From Larus michahellis (Eukaryota > Chordata > Aves > Charadriiformes > Laridae), in NCBI RefSeq assembly GCF_964199755.1, contig NC_133907.1, positions 1,741,001-1,805,000 of the forward strand: DNA of 64,000 bases, in the 5' to 3' direction. The notes beneath the pieces are model-generated. The model was not told where the DNA came from and did not search any database. It saw only the letters and a program-made list of their open reading frames with translations. Position 1 is the first letter of the stretch; every line of letters begins with the position of its first letter. The position numbers and the translations under genes were made by a program. Positions 52,201 to 63,850 of the stretch are shown one piece after another.

Positions 52201-53846
52201 AAATCCCCTGTGCGTGCCCGTCTGACAGACTCCCGGATGGCCGGTGCCTGCAGGTGTGCGTTGTGCCCGTGCAGATTCCCGCAGCTAGATGAAGTTTGCT
52301 GGGAAGCAGAGCCGGGCAGGGGCTCTGGAAGGCAGAGCCGGACTGCAGGGGGAAGGGCTGCCAGTCACCCCCAGTCTGGCACTTCGCTGCCAGCCAGTGC
52401 TTGGGACTGGTGTGTCTCTGGGGTTGGAACCAGCGCCCAACAGAAAATGGAGCTTTCAAACGCGAGTTCATTGAAGACAGCGTTAGAGTGTTCACCGAAG
52501 TGGCACAATTGGACCTAATAGTTTGTTTCGTCATGTTTCGTGGGTTCTGAATGTTTTCTTCAATTAATAATTATTCTGCATTTTTCTTTCCCTTTGCTAA
52601 ATAGTTGTTTAATATTATGGTTGAAAACAATGAAACTCTTCCCTTACTGTGATCAAACAATTAGTTCTGGGCAATGGGTTGCCCATGAAAACTCCTGACA
52701 TGTCTCATGGCCAGAAGAAATAAAAAAATTAAGCAAACGGAGGTTATTATAGAGCAAATTGTAGACTTCTGCACAATATCGTTCAGTGTTGTGGCCTCTT
52801 GGCAAGCAAAGCTTTGGATGGCTATCCTAGAGGAGAGCTGAACTGTCTCCTGTGTGTTTTATTTACATTAAATGCTTCTAGAATGAATCTGGTACAGGCT
52901 CAAAAGACTGCGGAAGAGGTCACAAGCAGATCTAGAAAACAGGGAGAGTGAGAACGGTTCATTGTGCTGGTCATAATGATAATTGAACTAATCTTGAAAT
53001 GTTTATTAACTGAGTATTCAAGCTGCTTGAATCTCCCCATTTTCATGCTTTTCATTATATGAAAATTATATGACAAAATGCAATTACTGGTTTTTTTTTA
53101 ATTGCTGCAGAGTGTTCTGTTAGCTTTGTTTCCAGGACTGTCCTGTTACTATTCAGCGCTGAAAGCAAACCGTTCATCTTGGGCATACAAGGTGCAGTCT
53201 GGACCTTCAGACCTCGGTGACGACAGGGACGTTCACGCACGAAGTGCAACATGTCCTTGGCCAGTGTCTCACCCACGGCAGAACTGCCGCGCGCTTATTT
53301 ATGATATTTCAACAGGCGATTGAGCAAAGAAAATTGTATTTTAATCCAATCATACATGAAATCAATGGAACCATTAATCTGGACTACTGAACGGGATGAT
53401 TGGAGCGGACTATTCCTGAAGACCACCAAACTTCTAGCAACAGCCTGCTCTTAATTCCAAAAGATGTGTGGCTACTGCAGATCGCTTACAAAATGTATGA
53501 TAAAGTAAAAGTACAGTGGCCTCTCGGTTTCTCTGGTTTCTGTAGCCATTTAAGTAGCCCTCTCACTTTTCTTCTTTTGTTATTAAATAGTAAGCTCCAA
53601 ATAAGGATCTCTGTCAGTCATTACTGAGAGTGTTTTTATTTTACCCTTTTCAAAGAGTGAATATCACTTTTAAGTTGTTACAAGGTACTAGTTGTATACA
53701 AAATAATGCTTCTGATGGTGAAATTGCCAGTTACACATAGTAATTCCTTCATTGACTGTCAGACCTGTCATGTTGCAGAAAGGTAGGTCAGTTGAATTGG
53801 TTATTAATGGATCTATTCAAAAAAAGCATTTAAGGTTTGTTTCCAC
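46233..53846. other. Gene-free stretch
   Basis: No supported gene. Frames such as 50172-50555 (plus, 127 codons) and 52103-52534 (minus, 143 codons) are unrecognised and have no splice context. An octamer lies at 50172-50179. AT-rich, CpG-poor DNA at 50970-51090 and 51760-52080 contains TAATTAAT and TGCATGCA cores and resembles conserved non-coding DNA. This was not tested. Confidence 0.5.
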
Positions 53847-53864
53847 AAAAAAAAAAAAAAAAAA
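53847..53864. repeat. A18 run
   Basis: Eighteen adenines in a row. I looked upstream for a retrocopy whose poly(A) tail this could be and found no recognisable one. Confidence 0.9.
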
Positions 53865-54042
53865 GGACTTGCTGCATCATTTATCTGTGGAAGTGAGTAA
53901 TGTCTTTATCCTTTTTAGCCGATTAATAAACTGTGATCCCTAGAACAGTAATTTCAGGATCATGCCATTATTTGCTAATTCTTCATTTCTTCATTTCTTA
54001 AGAAAATATTAAAATTGCAGTTGGCCACAGCAGGACAGGCCC

Positions 54043-54078
54043 ATGCATCATTGAAGAAACCAGTAATTTATGATGCAT
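54043..54078. repeat. Inverted repeat of ATGCATCAT
   Basis: ATGCATCAT (54043-54051) and ATGATGCAT (54070-54078) are exact reverse complements around an 18-base spacer containing AGTAATTT. Each arm includes the ATGCAT palindrome, a POU-type half-site pair. The setting is AT-rich. Confidence 0.5.
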
Positions 54079-55269
54079 TTGGAACTCTATATTAACATTC
54101 CAGGCTGTAATGAAGTTTCATATCGAACAAGGTCAGGCCTGATTGTATGATTAAATAATGTGAAAATGTTATTAAAAGTTTGCATTTCTCTTCAGATTTT
54201 CAGCATGACTGTTTTACTTTGGGGCACTCCATTAATCAAACCCACATTGGCTTTGTTGGGTCATGTTCCTTCCATCGCCTGTTTCTGCAGACACGTAGTG
54301 ATCAGGTTAAACAGGCTCCAGAGGGGTTACGAAGTTTTCACAAGTGGTTGGTTTTTCTCTCTTCCTTCAAACCTGAAAATTAGATACACATCGGTTGTTG
54401 TGGCTGGGTCGTCTTCATGCTTGGGCCATCACACTGTGAAAGCGAGTGACTTACACCTCAACCAGGTTTCTGTATTTTGTGAACAGTTATTCTTCCGTTA
54501 TGCTTCCAATTAATCTTCCCTTTTTCCCAAGCTCTTGGGGTACAGAGCCACATACCTGGCACACACCGGGATCTCCAGCCCACCTTGATCCTGTTCTGGC
54601 AGCATCCAGTCTAGAATCCGCTGGCTTTATCCTGAGGCCACCTCGCACCCCTCTGCACGTGGAGAAGGAAACTCCTGAGCTGAGAGGACGGAGCTGAGGT
54701 GTCTCTGGGCTTCTGGGACAGAGGGTTAAACTCAAGTCTTCGAAATCCCTTGCTTGAAGCTAATCAGTGTTTTGGGAAACATGTAGAAACATTTTGGATG
54801 TTAATGAGGTGCTGCTTGGTACTGGATGACAGCTACAAACATGGGGGGGTAGCACAGCAGTAACTTGATGGGCTTTTTTCCTGGGATTGAGACATCAGTC
54901 TCTACAGCCCCTTAAACGTAAACTGGGGTACAATACATTAATACTTTATGTACTTTTAATTGAACAGGGCTGTTATTGAGTTTGCTGTTTGCAAACCCCC
55001 ATTAATATCCACATTTCTTGTGTGGAAATCTGTGAAACTGAATCGCTTCTGCAAAATTACACTAAGGCATCTTTCATCCTGCTACTTAGCAAGGACCTTT
55101 GGTCCTTGTTTCTCGCCTCCTCTCCTCAGCTATAGCACTTGTCAGTTTGTATTATGCATACTTGTAAATAACAGAAAATGAAAAAAGATATTATCCAGGT
55201 AGGAGGTCATGGAAATTCTACAATGTAGCCTTTGAATAATCCCAAATGATAATTACGGTGTTAAAGTCA

Positions 55270-55340
55270 GTGTGTGTGTATAAAGGTATATATGTATTAC
55301 ATATATTCTTACATATATGTACTTATATATAAATATATAG
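55270..55340. repeat. (TG)n/(TA)n degenerate microsatellite
   Basis: A short GT run followed by interrupted TATA/ATAT stretches. Low-complexity simple repeat. Confidence 0.75.
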
Positions 55341-57593
55341 CTACAAAACATTGTAAACATTTCCTTTTCCAGTAACAGCTAAGCTCCAATACTGGAAGAC
55401 AGGGCAGGAGTTTCACCATTGATATCAACAGTGTTGGATCATGCCAAGAGCATAAAATAAAAAACTGTCATGAATGTTTTGCTCCCTGAACTTACTTTCT
55501 TTTGTTTTGTGGTACGGCTGGCCATCCTCCTTGAGAAGACAAAGCACCTAATGAGGAAAGAGATCCTTCATGAACACTATTGTTCAAGCCAGTCCTGCAG
55601 GTGAGAAGAAGGACGGGAAGGCTGTGTGCACAACATAGAGCAGCTCTGACTTTTCCTGGAAAGCTTATTGGGAAAAAAAAAGACCTTCAGAGCTGGTGGT
55701 TTTGCGCTACATATTCAGCATTCACAACAAACTCACAATGCCAAAAAAGGTGGACTGTAATGTGAATGAAATGAAATGTGGAGCTTTGAAAGCGGAGTGG
55801 CTGGTTCCCTGCCCTGTTCTCCTCGCTTTGTAAAGGCGATGAAGGTTAACCGGAGCAATCAGGTAGGGATTCCTTTGCTGTAATTGAATTTCTGATGGCT
55901 CTAATCCACCTACCAACGGTCTATTGCATAAAAAGCATGTCAGGGAGCAGAAAGGGAACGCCTGGAGAGTTCAGCAATGCAGAGCCAACAGCCTGGGTCC
56001 AGGTGCTGTGAACAGGAGCAGACGTCCAGCTGCTGCCACTGCCGGCGCAGACCGAGTAGCCTGTCCCCAGGTCCCAAGCAGAACACCGGTGGTGACGCAG
56101 CAGGCACAGCTGAGCTGGGTTTGCCGTACTTCTGGATCTGCAAGTTTTGTTCTCCTTTCAACACTCTGAACTGGAAAACAATAAATGTGCATTCGCAGAC
56201 TGTTATCTGGGGGCCTTGCCAGAGATATGTCATCTGATTATGCATGTAGGTAGCATTTAACATAATCTGCCCTGACACATTCATAAGATAAGACAAAAAT
56301 AATATTTTATCACCATGCAGCAACAGCCTCTGATCAAACTCCAAAGTCTTAATTAGGGATTTCTCTCCAGGTCCCCGCTTGTCTGATGACCATATAAATG
56401 TCTAAATTAGATAAATAATATAGTCCATACTGCATGATAGTATACAGCAATTTAAAGCCCTAGGCAGTGAGCCCAACAGCAACATTTCCCTTTTATATTG
56501 CTAGGAATTCAGCTAAATATGTGCATCTAGAAGTTCCTCTTACGATATTGATTCTGCTTTTTAACTTCTTTATAGTTTTCTGTGAGGGAATGCTGTTGTT
56601 GCCATTCTTCATAAACTGAGAGATGAAAGGATATTGGGTTGTTTATGATACTTGGCATAAATGACATTTTATATTTTATTTCAAATTTTAATCAATATTT
56701 GGTCTGTAGTTTGCAGATTAATATACATATAAGCTGTACACATTCTACAGTAGGAAAATCTACCCAGTGCTTCATTTATATTCCAAATCTATTAACCCTA
56801 TTTTTCATAGCAACAAGCTTCCTGCAGATTTAAACAGGAGCTTTTGAGTTCCTTATCCATTTCTACCACTGTAGGAATTACATCTGATATTTAAACAAGT
56901 TTTTTGTGAACGAGGCAGACACCGAGAAGTAATATCTTAGTCTCTAAGTAATCCAAAGCCATGTTTCCAGAATTTTCCCTTGATTGTTCTTTAAATATAA
57001 GGAGTTGTATTTGGTTTTTTCTAGCGGTTAGCAAAGACAAAACATTCCTGAAAGTGTCCACAGTCTAATGCAGGAGCGTGCGACTCCTGTCTCCTACACG
57101 AAGAGATTCGCAACATAACCTGAACGCCCCTGCAGGTCCGGCCAGGAACAAGGTGGATCAGCCACGTGGGAAAGAATTTTAGATTAATTTCCCAGTACAA
57201 GGCAGCTGGGAACTGTTAGGTGGGACTGCTGGTTTGGAACACCTTTCCTCTGGGGCAGTGGGAGCAGTGCCTGCCCCAGGCTGTGCACAGCCAGGACAAA
57301 GCTCCAGAAGCCATAAATTGAACGTTCTCACTCCTTGAACTTCGCGTATCCAGAGGCGGTGATGTCAGAAACCAGCGTTATTTCTATGTAGCAAGATCCG
57401 AGGCCAAATATACAGGCAACAGAATATAAACAAAATTAATATCAGCAAGTCAGTAACAATTTGAAACTCAGCTGAAGAACTGAGGTCACTGCTCCTGAAT
57501 TTGTAGTATCTGCTTAGAGATATAACAGTAAGACGTCATCAGCTCAGGAAGTTTGCTTACTATTGCATCCATTCCAATCAAAACGCCTGATAA

Positions 57594-57651
57594 GGAAAAA
57601 GTACGTGAAGAGTAGGAAAAAGCACGTGAACAGCAGGAAAAAGCAAGACGG
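57594..57651 (+). repeat. 21-bp tandem repeat, 2.8 copies
   Basis: Units begin at 57594, 57615 and 57636, each opening GGAAAAAG. The second has an exact E-box, CACGTG (57623-57628), where the first has TACGTG; the third breaks off after 16 bases. The period is seven codons, so the plus frame (57563-57811) reads a Lys/Arg-rich repeat (about residues 10-27). That frame otherwise matches nothing, and I do not call it a gene. Confidence 0.8.
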
Positions 57652-58083
57652 ACTGATGGCACAACGCAGCGCTGGCCTTGGGAAATTAATTCTACCCCTT
57701 GGAAAACATTGTAAAGGTCTGCATCGCATGAAAGATGTTAATGGTGAAATACAGCGGTTAAATCGTGGGAAACCTGAGGATGACTGCAGAGGTGCGGAGG
57801 ATCTGCTCTGACGGTGAAGCCACTGATAAAATCAAAAACTTCGCTGAAAATTTTGGACCACTATAAACTTATTTTAAAATATCTAGATGGATGTCTAAAA
57901 AATGTAAAGAAACATTCCAGAAATTTTGAAATGATATTTTAACTAATTCAGATACTTGATTCAGGAAATTTTTTTGAGTTTTCATGTTTTTCCCTGTTTG
58001 GGATAGGTTATTACTTTAATATGTCAAAAGCTTGGTATGAGTGGAGAATAATTTCTGGCATCATCTAACATTTACCTGTTAAG

Positions 58084-58102
58084 ATTGTTGCTTTATGCAA
58101 AT
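58084..58102 (+). promoter_or_regulatory. SOX-type core next to POU octamer
   Basis: ATTGTT (58084-58089) lies five bases before an exact octamer ATGCAAAT (58095-58102) in the orientation used by SOX-OCT composite elements. Classic composites have a gap of zero to three bases, so the spacing is a little long. Confidence 0.3.
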
Positions 58103-59586
58103 TCCTGGTTTGCTAATGGTTTTGGTGGTGCATGGAAAAGAAGTAAATGCCAGTAGAATGATACCGTTTCTGGATCTGCGGCTGACCCTGTTTGTAACAC
58201 ACTAACTTTGCATTTCTGCTGCTCTCTCCAGAGGACATTTTGGGCAGCCACTGTTTCTTATGATGTGTCTGCATCTAGCTATTGTTTCCGGGTCAGAAAT
58301 TACGCTATAATATAAATAACTCATATGCAGTTACTTTGGGTGTTGCCATTTCCTCTAAAAATGAAGAGAATTCCTTCCTCTGTTAAAATTTTGCTTATTT
58401 TTCAGCTGGTTTACTCATTTTTATCAGATTTTCTGGTATAAAACTGATTTACCTGTGATATTTCTTTCTCTCCTGAGAAATTCACATCTGTCTCTAGCAT
58501 CTGTCTCTAACTTCATTCAAAAACAGTGGTGGTGAGGAACATTAATTTTATGGATATATTTGTATCAATGTGTTTCTGTTAATAAATCATTTGTTATTTT
58601 CAAGAAGAATCTGTAACCTCTACCTACGAATATTTTTCAGAAGCAGAGCTAATGCACAGGAGCTAAAAATAATCTCATGGAACAAAAATGAAAAATACAG
58701 AGAAGTCAATTTTGTGAGTTAACACTGGCATCTTCTGAATATTTTTACCAGAAAAGGACCAAAGAATCAGCAAAGCAGCATCTTGTTTCAGCAAAATTTA
58801 TAGTAGTAATCAGTTCCTGTACAGCTTTGATACCCTTTTGGCTTTGACTCTTGATTTAAATCGCTTCTCTGGGAATATTGTGAATAAACCAGCACCCTGC
58901 ACACAAAAACAGTCCACAAAAGGCACTAATTCTCTCCCCAGAAGTTCCACCTCGTTTTTTAAAGGCATCTTGCTCAGCAGAGCAGCTCACAGGCAGATAC
59001 TCTGTGGGTTTCAGCATGAGGCAACGTTTGGGGGTCCTTTGATCTGATCCCAGGTTGTGTCTGGGCCTGGCTGCAGACACACCGTCTTCATGGGCGTCAA
59101 AATACAAAGCACTGAATGTTCCCCATCCTGATCTGAGAAATGCACCAACAGACAAGGTGGGATCCTGGAGTATCGGTGCTCGTGGCTCCATCCCTTCTGC
59201 CCATCCTTCCTTCGTTTTCTAGGACAGACCAGTGGCAGAGGAGAAGAAGCATAAGCTGCTTCACAGCACGTGGGTAAATAACTTCCTCCTCCTTTGATAA
59301 AACCGGAGGAAAGCTTTGTGATTCCTGAGCTCTCCATCCCTGGGACGGCGCAGTTTTGTCCGCTGATCCCTACACAGAGTGTATCGCTGCACCAGCCTGA
59401 GACACAAGACGCGCGAGTGGCTGCGTGGGGCAGCGCTCCCATGGTGTCAAAATGTCCGAAGAGCCCCTCTGCCTGCTGGGTGCACGCTGCTCCCGCGACC
59501 GAGGACAGCACAACTGCCAGCGTGCACTCTCCTTCCAAACCCACAGCCTGTTTTTAAATGCATCTTTTTTGGAGGGTGGGAGGGAG

Positions 59587-59606
59587 TAAATCTACACGTA
59601 GATTTA
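59587..59606. repeat. Near-perfect 20-bp palindrome
   Basis: TAAATCTAC and GTAGATTTA are exact reverse complements around AC. The unit is short; chance is possible. Confidence 0.5.
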
Positions 59607-59716
59607 TACTCCGGAAAGAGGATGTTCTACTTTTTTTGTCAGTTGATATGAAATAGGGCATCTCTTTTAAAAAGAAGATTACTAGTTCTGGAATAATTGC
59701 AAGTAGTAATTAAAAC

Positions 59717-59742
59717 GGGGGGTGGGGGGGGTGGGGGGGGTG
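59717..59742 (+). repeat. G-rich tract with quadruplex potential
   Basis: G6-T-G8-T-G8-T: 22 of the first 24 bases are G, in runs of six, eight and eight. These runs can supply four or more G3 blocks, so an intramolecular G-quadruplex is plausible. The exact length is error-prone in sequencing. Confidence 0.85.
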
Positions 59743-60096
59743 TTCTTCAGTTTTATTTGGTAAATATTTCAGGCTCTAACACCCATAGACTTGGAGAAAA
59801 GAATACTAATAATTAAGAAGGAACAAAAATAAGCCAGACAAAGCTTTTAAAAAATTAGAACTGTTTTGTGTAATCCTCCACTTCAGATACTGTATGCCAG
59901 GGCTCAATCTTTGGATTTCTTTAATCATTTGGATTGGCCTGTTCTTCCTCCTGATTTATCCAGTGCCACAGAAGGATTAAATCAGCGTAATGGACACTTG
60001 TTAAGTGTCTACATCAGTCTAATCAGCTTGACAGTGTTCTGGTTTATTCCTCCGTGTAAATTGTGGTCTCATAAAGATGCTGTACTGTACACAGCA

Positions 60097-60110
60097 CCAC
60101 TTAGTGGCAG
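60097..60110 (+). promoter_or_regulatory. CTCF-like motif
   Basis: CCACTTAGTGGCAG matches 12 of 14 positions of the CTCF core consensus on the plus strand, differing at two central bases. The first 11 bases are also an inverted repeat (CCACT-T-AGTGG). It points away from the CTCF-like motif at 26521, a divergent arrangement. Confidence 0.3.
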
Positions 60111-60167
60111 AAGTCTACTTCAAATACTGCCTTCTGAAATCTAATCTGAGCAACTTTGTTCCGAGTC

Positions 60168-60187
60168 AAACCAAACCAAACCAAACC
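60168..60187. repeat. (AAACC)4 microsatellite
   Basis: Four exact AAACC units. Short pentanucleotide repeat. Confidence 0.85.
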
Positions 60188-61199
60188 ATGCGTTTCCCCT
60201 CCTCCCTGACTTTTCACCCCCAGAGCCTCACAGGGCTGCTGTGAGTTTGTCTCTCCAGCACTTTGCCTCTGAGTGAAACGGTCCCAGTGCATCCATCCCA
60301 TCCCAGTCTCTCATCTCCCGCTCCCCTGCGCCTGTTCCTCATTCAACCAAGCCCATGGAAGCGGCCGGGGATCTTTTGCCTGCGTATAAGTGGCTGCCTG
60401 AAACGTTTGAACTCAAGTTATATCTCATGCGTAAATAAAAAGCTACGACCCTAACTGCTATTGTACTCGGTTATCAGCACAGTGAACAGAAAAGGAAATA
60501 GGGAAACAGCAGAAAGCAGGCTGAGGATGTATCCCTGCTTTCGGGAGCCAGAGCATATCAAAACAATTTGCACAGGTATTTTTCTTTGCAGGACGTTGAT
60601 GTCAGGAATGTTTATCATATCATATTGAAAGAATTTGTTTACTCTATTGAATTTTAACAACGTTAGCATGAACTTTCTAACTTTGGGGATATAAAGAGAA
60701 CTAATCAGTGGTTAGGGATAAAGGAACCTACCATAACAACAACGCCTGGAAAATTAGACAGATACCCCTTTTCTCACCAAACCTCACTGAACCTTCCAAA
60801 GAGAGATTGTGCTGTCACACTACAAACCCTGCTCAGATGAGAAAAAAAGGGTGCTTGGTCAAGACACATAAAGTAAAATTTGCCACATTTCCAAAACACA
60901 TACTGGACAGGCAACAGCAGGATACAAACTGCAGGTTTGATTTTAATGACACCGTCTCTTGTGCCGTTGCACTAATTTTATTTTGCTGAGTGTTTCCTTA
61001 CAGTACTTACAGAAATGGCCCTTTTCAAGCCATAGATTCGCACATGATGATTATAAGTGAATAGGAAAACAGTAAGGGTAGAGAGGGTAAATTCCAGTCT
61101 TACTGTAAAGCTCCTCACGAGCTTTTGCCGCTTCTTTCAAAAGCCCCATCAGCCGCCGTATTTCTGATGGGGGGCTCCGCATCAGTTATTCCAACACAG

Positions 61200-61470
61200 T
61201 CCCGAGGAACAATTTTTTCAATCAGTTATGTGTCCAAAATGCATATGCAATTGCACATCTGAGTTGTGTGTAAAATTACTGAGATTCCATGCGTGCATTG
61301 GATAATTTCTCACGTAAATGCACTTAATTAGTCATCTGTGCATGACTTTTCCTATTTGCATACATACTTATGGCAATTTTGCATGCAAATTAAGCACTTT
61401 ATATATATATATGTAAAAGTTTGACTCTCATCATGTTTACTAAACAGAAGCTTATGTTAGATCTGGAAGA
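61200..61470. promoter_or_regulatory. POU-motif-dense candidate enhancer
   Basis: Within 270 AT-rich, CpG-poor bases lie ATGCATATGCA (61239-61249), one base short of the palindromic MORE site ATGCATATGCAT bound by POU dimers, and an exact octamer ATTTGCAT (61354-61361). TTTGCATGCAAA (61378-61389) is a perfect palindrome that overlaps an octamer in the other orientation (ATGCAAAT, 61383-61390) continuing into TTA. There is also a TTAATTA homeodomain core (61324-61330) and several more TGCA cores. A TA run (about 61400-61411) follows. The motifs are seen directly; POU binding and enhancer function are inference. Confidence 0.5.
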
Positions 61471-63199
61471 AAATAATTGAGTCGTCTGACAGCATAGAAT
61501 ACAATGTGATAGCTTGCGTACGGATTATTACAGTGTCCGCATCCTGCTGAGGTTTACACAGAAAGGTTATTAGATTTATCTCTCATAAAATACTTAAGGA
61601 TCAGCTGTGTAAATGACCATTCCGTTGAAATATCTGCATAGGTAAAGTACAGGTTACCCAATTCAGCCCGTAACTTGCACCAGATATAATTTGTATTTAT
61701 TGTTAAAATCTTATAATAAAAATGTCCCATCTAAATCCTGTGCTTCTTCCCGGGCTACAATAAAATCTGTTACATGATTTTGCCATTTCCTATCGATGGA
61801 TTAGCACCATCGGAATCACTGAAGTAATGTCACTTACAATGGGCTTTATTAAACCACCAGTCTGCCTGTAGCTTGTAACAGAAGATGGTGCAGGAATGTC
61901 TCCCATCGTATTTCTCTGTGAAAGAGGTCAAGACCACACAGTTATCCACTGTCAGAGTTACTTTTTACCTGGGGGTTACCCACTCTTGGATGTACTGATA
62001 TTTTCAGAGCCTCCCCATGTGTCCTAGGCACAGTCTGACTGGGGAGCCTGTGTGCAGCTGGGAACAGATTGGGAGCTGTGAGACCACAGGATCTATTGGC
62101 CAGCGTTAACAGGATAACCACAGATAATCTCATTTCGTGAATGCATGAACATGAAAAATTAATCTTTGGAGTTGAGATATTTCTAGACACTGGCAAAAGG
62201 CTGCAGTTACTCTGTATACAGAACTCCTTGGGATCATGCAAGAACCCTGACCACCAAAAAATAGCATCTATCAGTTGAACAGTCAAGTCAGGTGATAACC
62301 ACCAATGGTATTACCAAATATTTTACCTGTGTGACTCTACTCTTTCTCTTCCTTTCTGTTTATACGTGTGCGGAGGACTTTGGTTTTATTATTCTTGGTC
62401 TACAATCAGTCCATCTTATTCAGCTGACTATGCATATAATTTCCTAAATAGTTCCTTTGCTTTTGTCTCTAGGCTTTATTTCACTTAAACATGTAGTATT
62501 AGTAGTAGAACTCCTCCACAGCATATTATTGCTCTCATTTATAGCTAAATTGGTGATTCAGATATTCAAATAAATTATATACATCTTTAACTTGACTGAA
62601 GTTGTATGGAGACAAACACTGTACATTTCTCACTACCTTTTTTAATTGGAAATATGCTGAATTTTTTTGTGTGTGTGGTAATTTGTCATAAAGTAATCTC
62701 TTACAAGAGCACACCTCGTCCTCTCTCTCCCTTCTCTCCAAGTTTCCTTTTCAGTTCTACTGCTCAAATCCGTAGGCTGCCAAAGCTGTCTCCTGGACAG
62801 GGCTTTCTCTTCCAGGTGGTTTTTGACCAAAAATGCTAACTGCTCCAGAAAAGGACTTCGTATTAAAAAGGTAACTGGGGCTTTCTCTGAGGAGTTCTGC
62901 CTCAGCGTTTAGCATGCAGACACACACGGGTGAGAGTATCTGCTGCGGTGTTGAAACTGTTGGATATATTCAGGAGGAAGAAATATTTGGGAGGCATACA
63001 AACAAGCTGGGCGCCGCAAAAGGCAGAGCGAGCTCAGAATATAACTTCTATTTATGCTTTGCCAATCTGTGCAGAAGAAAACATACACTTTTTTTTTTCT
63101 GATAAAGAAGAAAAGCATGTATTGTCAATAATATAAGAAAGCCTGATCTGGACTTCACATTTGTGCTAGATAGAAGAGTGTTTATTTATTAATACTGCT

Positions 63200-63285
63200 G
63201 CTTGTACCAGTGTAGCTTATTTTGAGGTCTGGACTGGAATAAGTTATATTAATGTGAATGTTTCAATGTAGATAGAGCCATGTCC
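63200..63285. mobile_element. Possible hAT-type MITE fragment
   Basis: 'gtaccagtgtagctta', 'tggactggaataagttat' and, at the right end, 'tgtagatagagccatg' recall the inside and the TGTAGACA-type end of the hAT-derived family seen at 37565. No left terminal repeat was found, so the assignment is weak. Confidence 0.25.
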
Positions 63286-63807
63286 ATCAAAAGGGGAGGA
63301 GAAAGAACGGCAATGGTGAAGTGATGAGGAGAACTGCTGCTATAAACAATAAAAACGGCAAAAGCTGTGAGTCTGAAAAACCCTCATGCTCCTTCGTCAG
63401 TCCCTATAAGAAACTAGGGACATAAAGATTAATTATGTTGATATTTATTTGGAGTTTTCTGGGGTGTGATAAGTAGAAATTACAGAACTGTTAGATCCTT
63501 CCCCTGGTACCTCGCTGGATGTGTGAGCAGACCCAGTGGTGGGGGAGACGCCAGGGACTTGTTGGAAAGAGCCTCTCAGCTGCTGAGGGGGGGCGTGGAG
63601 GGGATCACTTGGTTTATCTTGCTTTGATAAGGTTCTTCCCAGACTGCTGTTACAGTGTGAAACCTGCTGCAAATGCAGCTGGTTTAGATGATGACTGCTT
63701 TAGGTAACTCCTTGTTTTTGAAGTGACAGCCCAATCACGCTTAAACACATGCTTGTATGAAGAGTGCCTTAAAATCAGTAGCTCTGGGGAGGCTTTTGGG
63801 AACCCGG

Positions 63808-63850
63808 GAATCAGTGGCCTTCCTCCCACTTGTAAAATGGCACAATGGCT
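63808..63850 (+). mobile_element. Possible MIR-type tail
   Basis: ATCAGTGGCC, then CCTCCCACTTGTAAAATGG, resembles the MIR segment CTCAGTTTCCTCATCTGTAAAATGG with a few extra bases. The diagnostic core upstream (TGTGACCTTGG) is missing, so the call is weak. Confidence 0.25.

Larger units (their letters stand above)
53865..57593. other. Gene-free stretch
   Basis: No supported gene. Frames of 134 codons or fewer are unrecognised. The inverted repeat at 54043-54078 and TA/TG simple sequence at 55270-55340 are listed separately. Confidence 0.5.
57652..59716. other. Gene-free stretch
   Basis: No supported gene. The minus frame 59011-59544 (177 codons) is the longest in the window, but its Cys/Gly/Ser-rich product matches no family I know and it lies over a CpG-rich patch (about 59340-59520). 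Confidence 0.5.
59743..61199. other. Gene-free stretch
   Basis: No supported gene. It holds the CTCF-like motif at 60097 and the AAACC repeat at 60168, otherwise nothing recognised. Confidence 0.5.

Noticed and set aside
53760..53864. A18 run as a retrocopy tail
   Set aside because: No recognisable gene copy precedes it and no flanking duplication was seen.
59011..59544. Longest open frame, 177 codons, minus strand
   Set aside because: The product is unrecognised and compositionally biased, the frame crosses a CpG-rich patch with few stop codons, and there is no splice or promoter context.
61804..61826. TAGCACCATC, like the start of miR-29
   Set aside because: The rest of the mature sequence differs and the upstream arm needed for a hairpin is absent.
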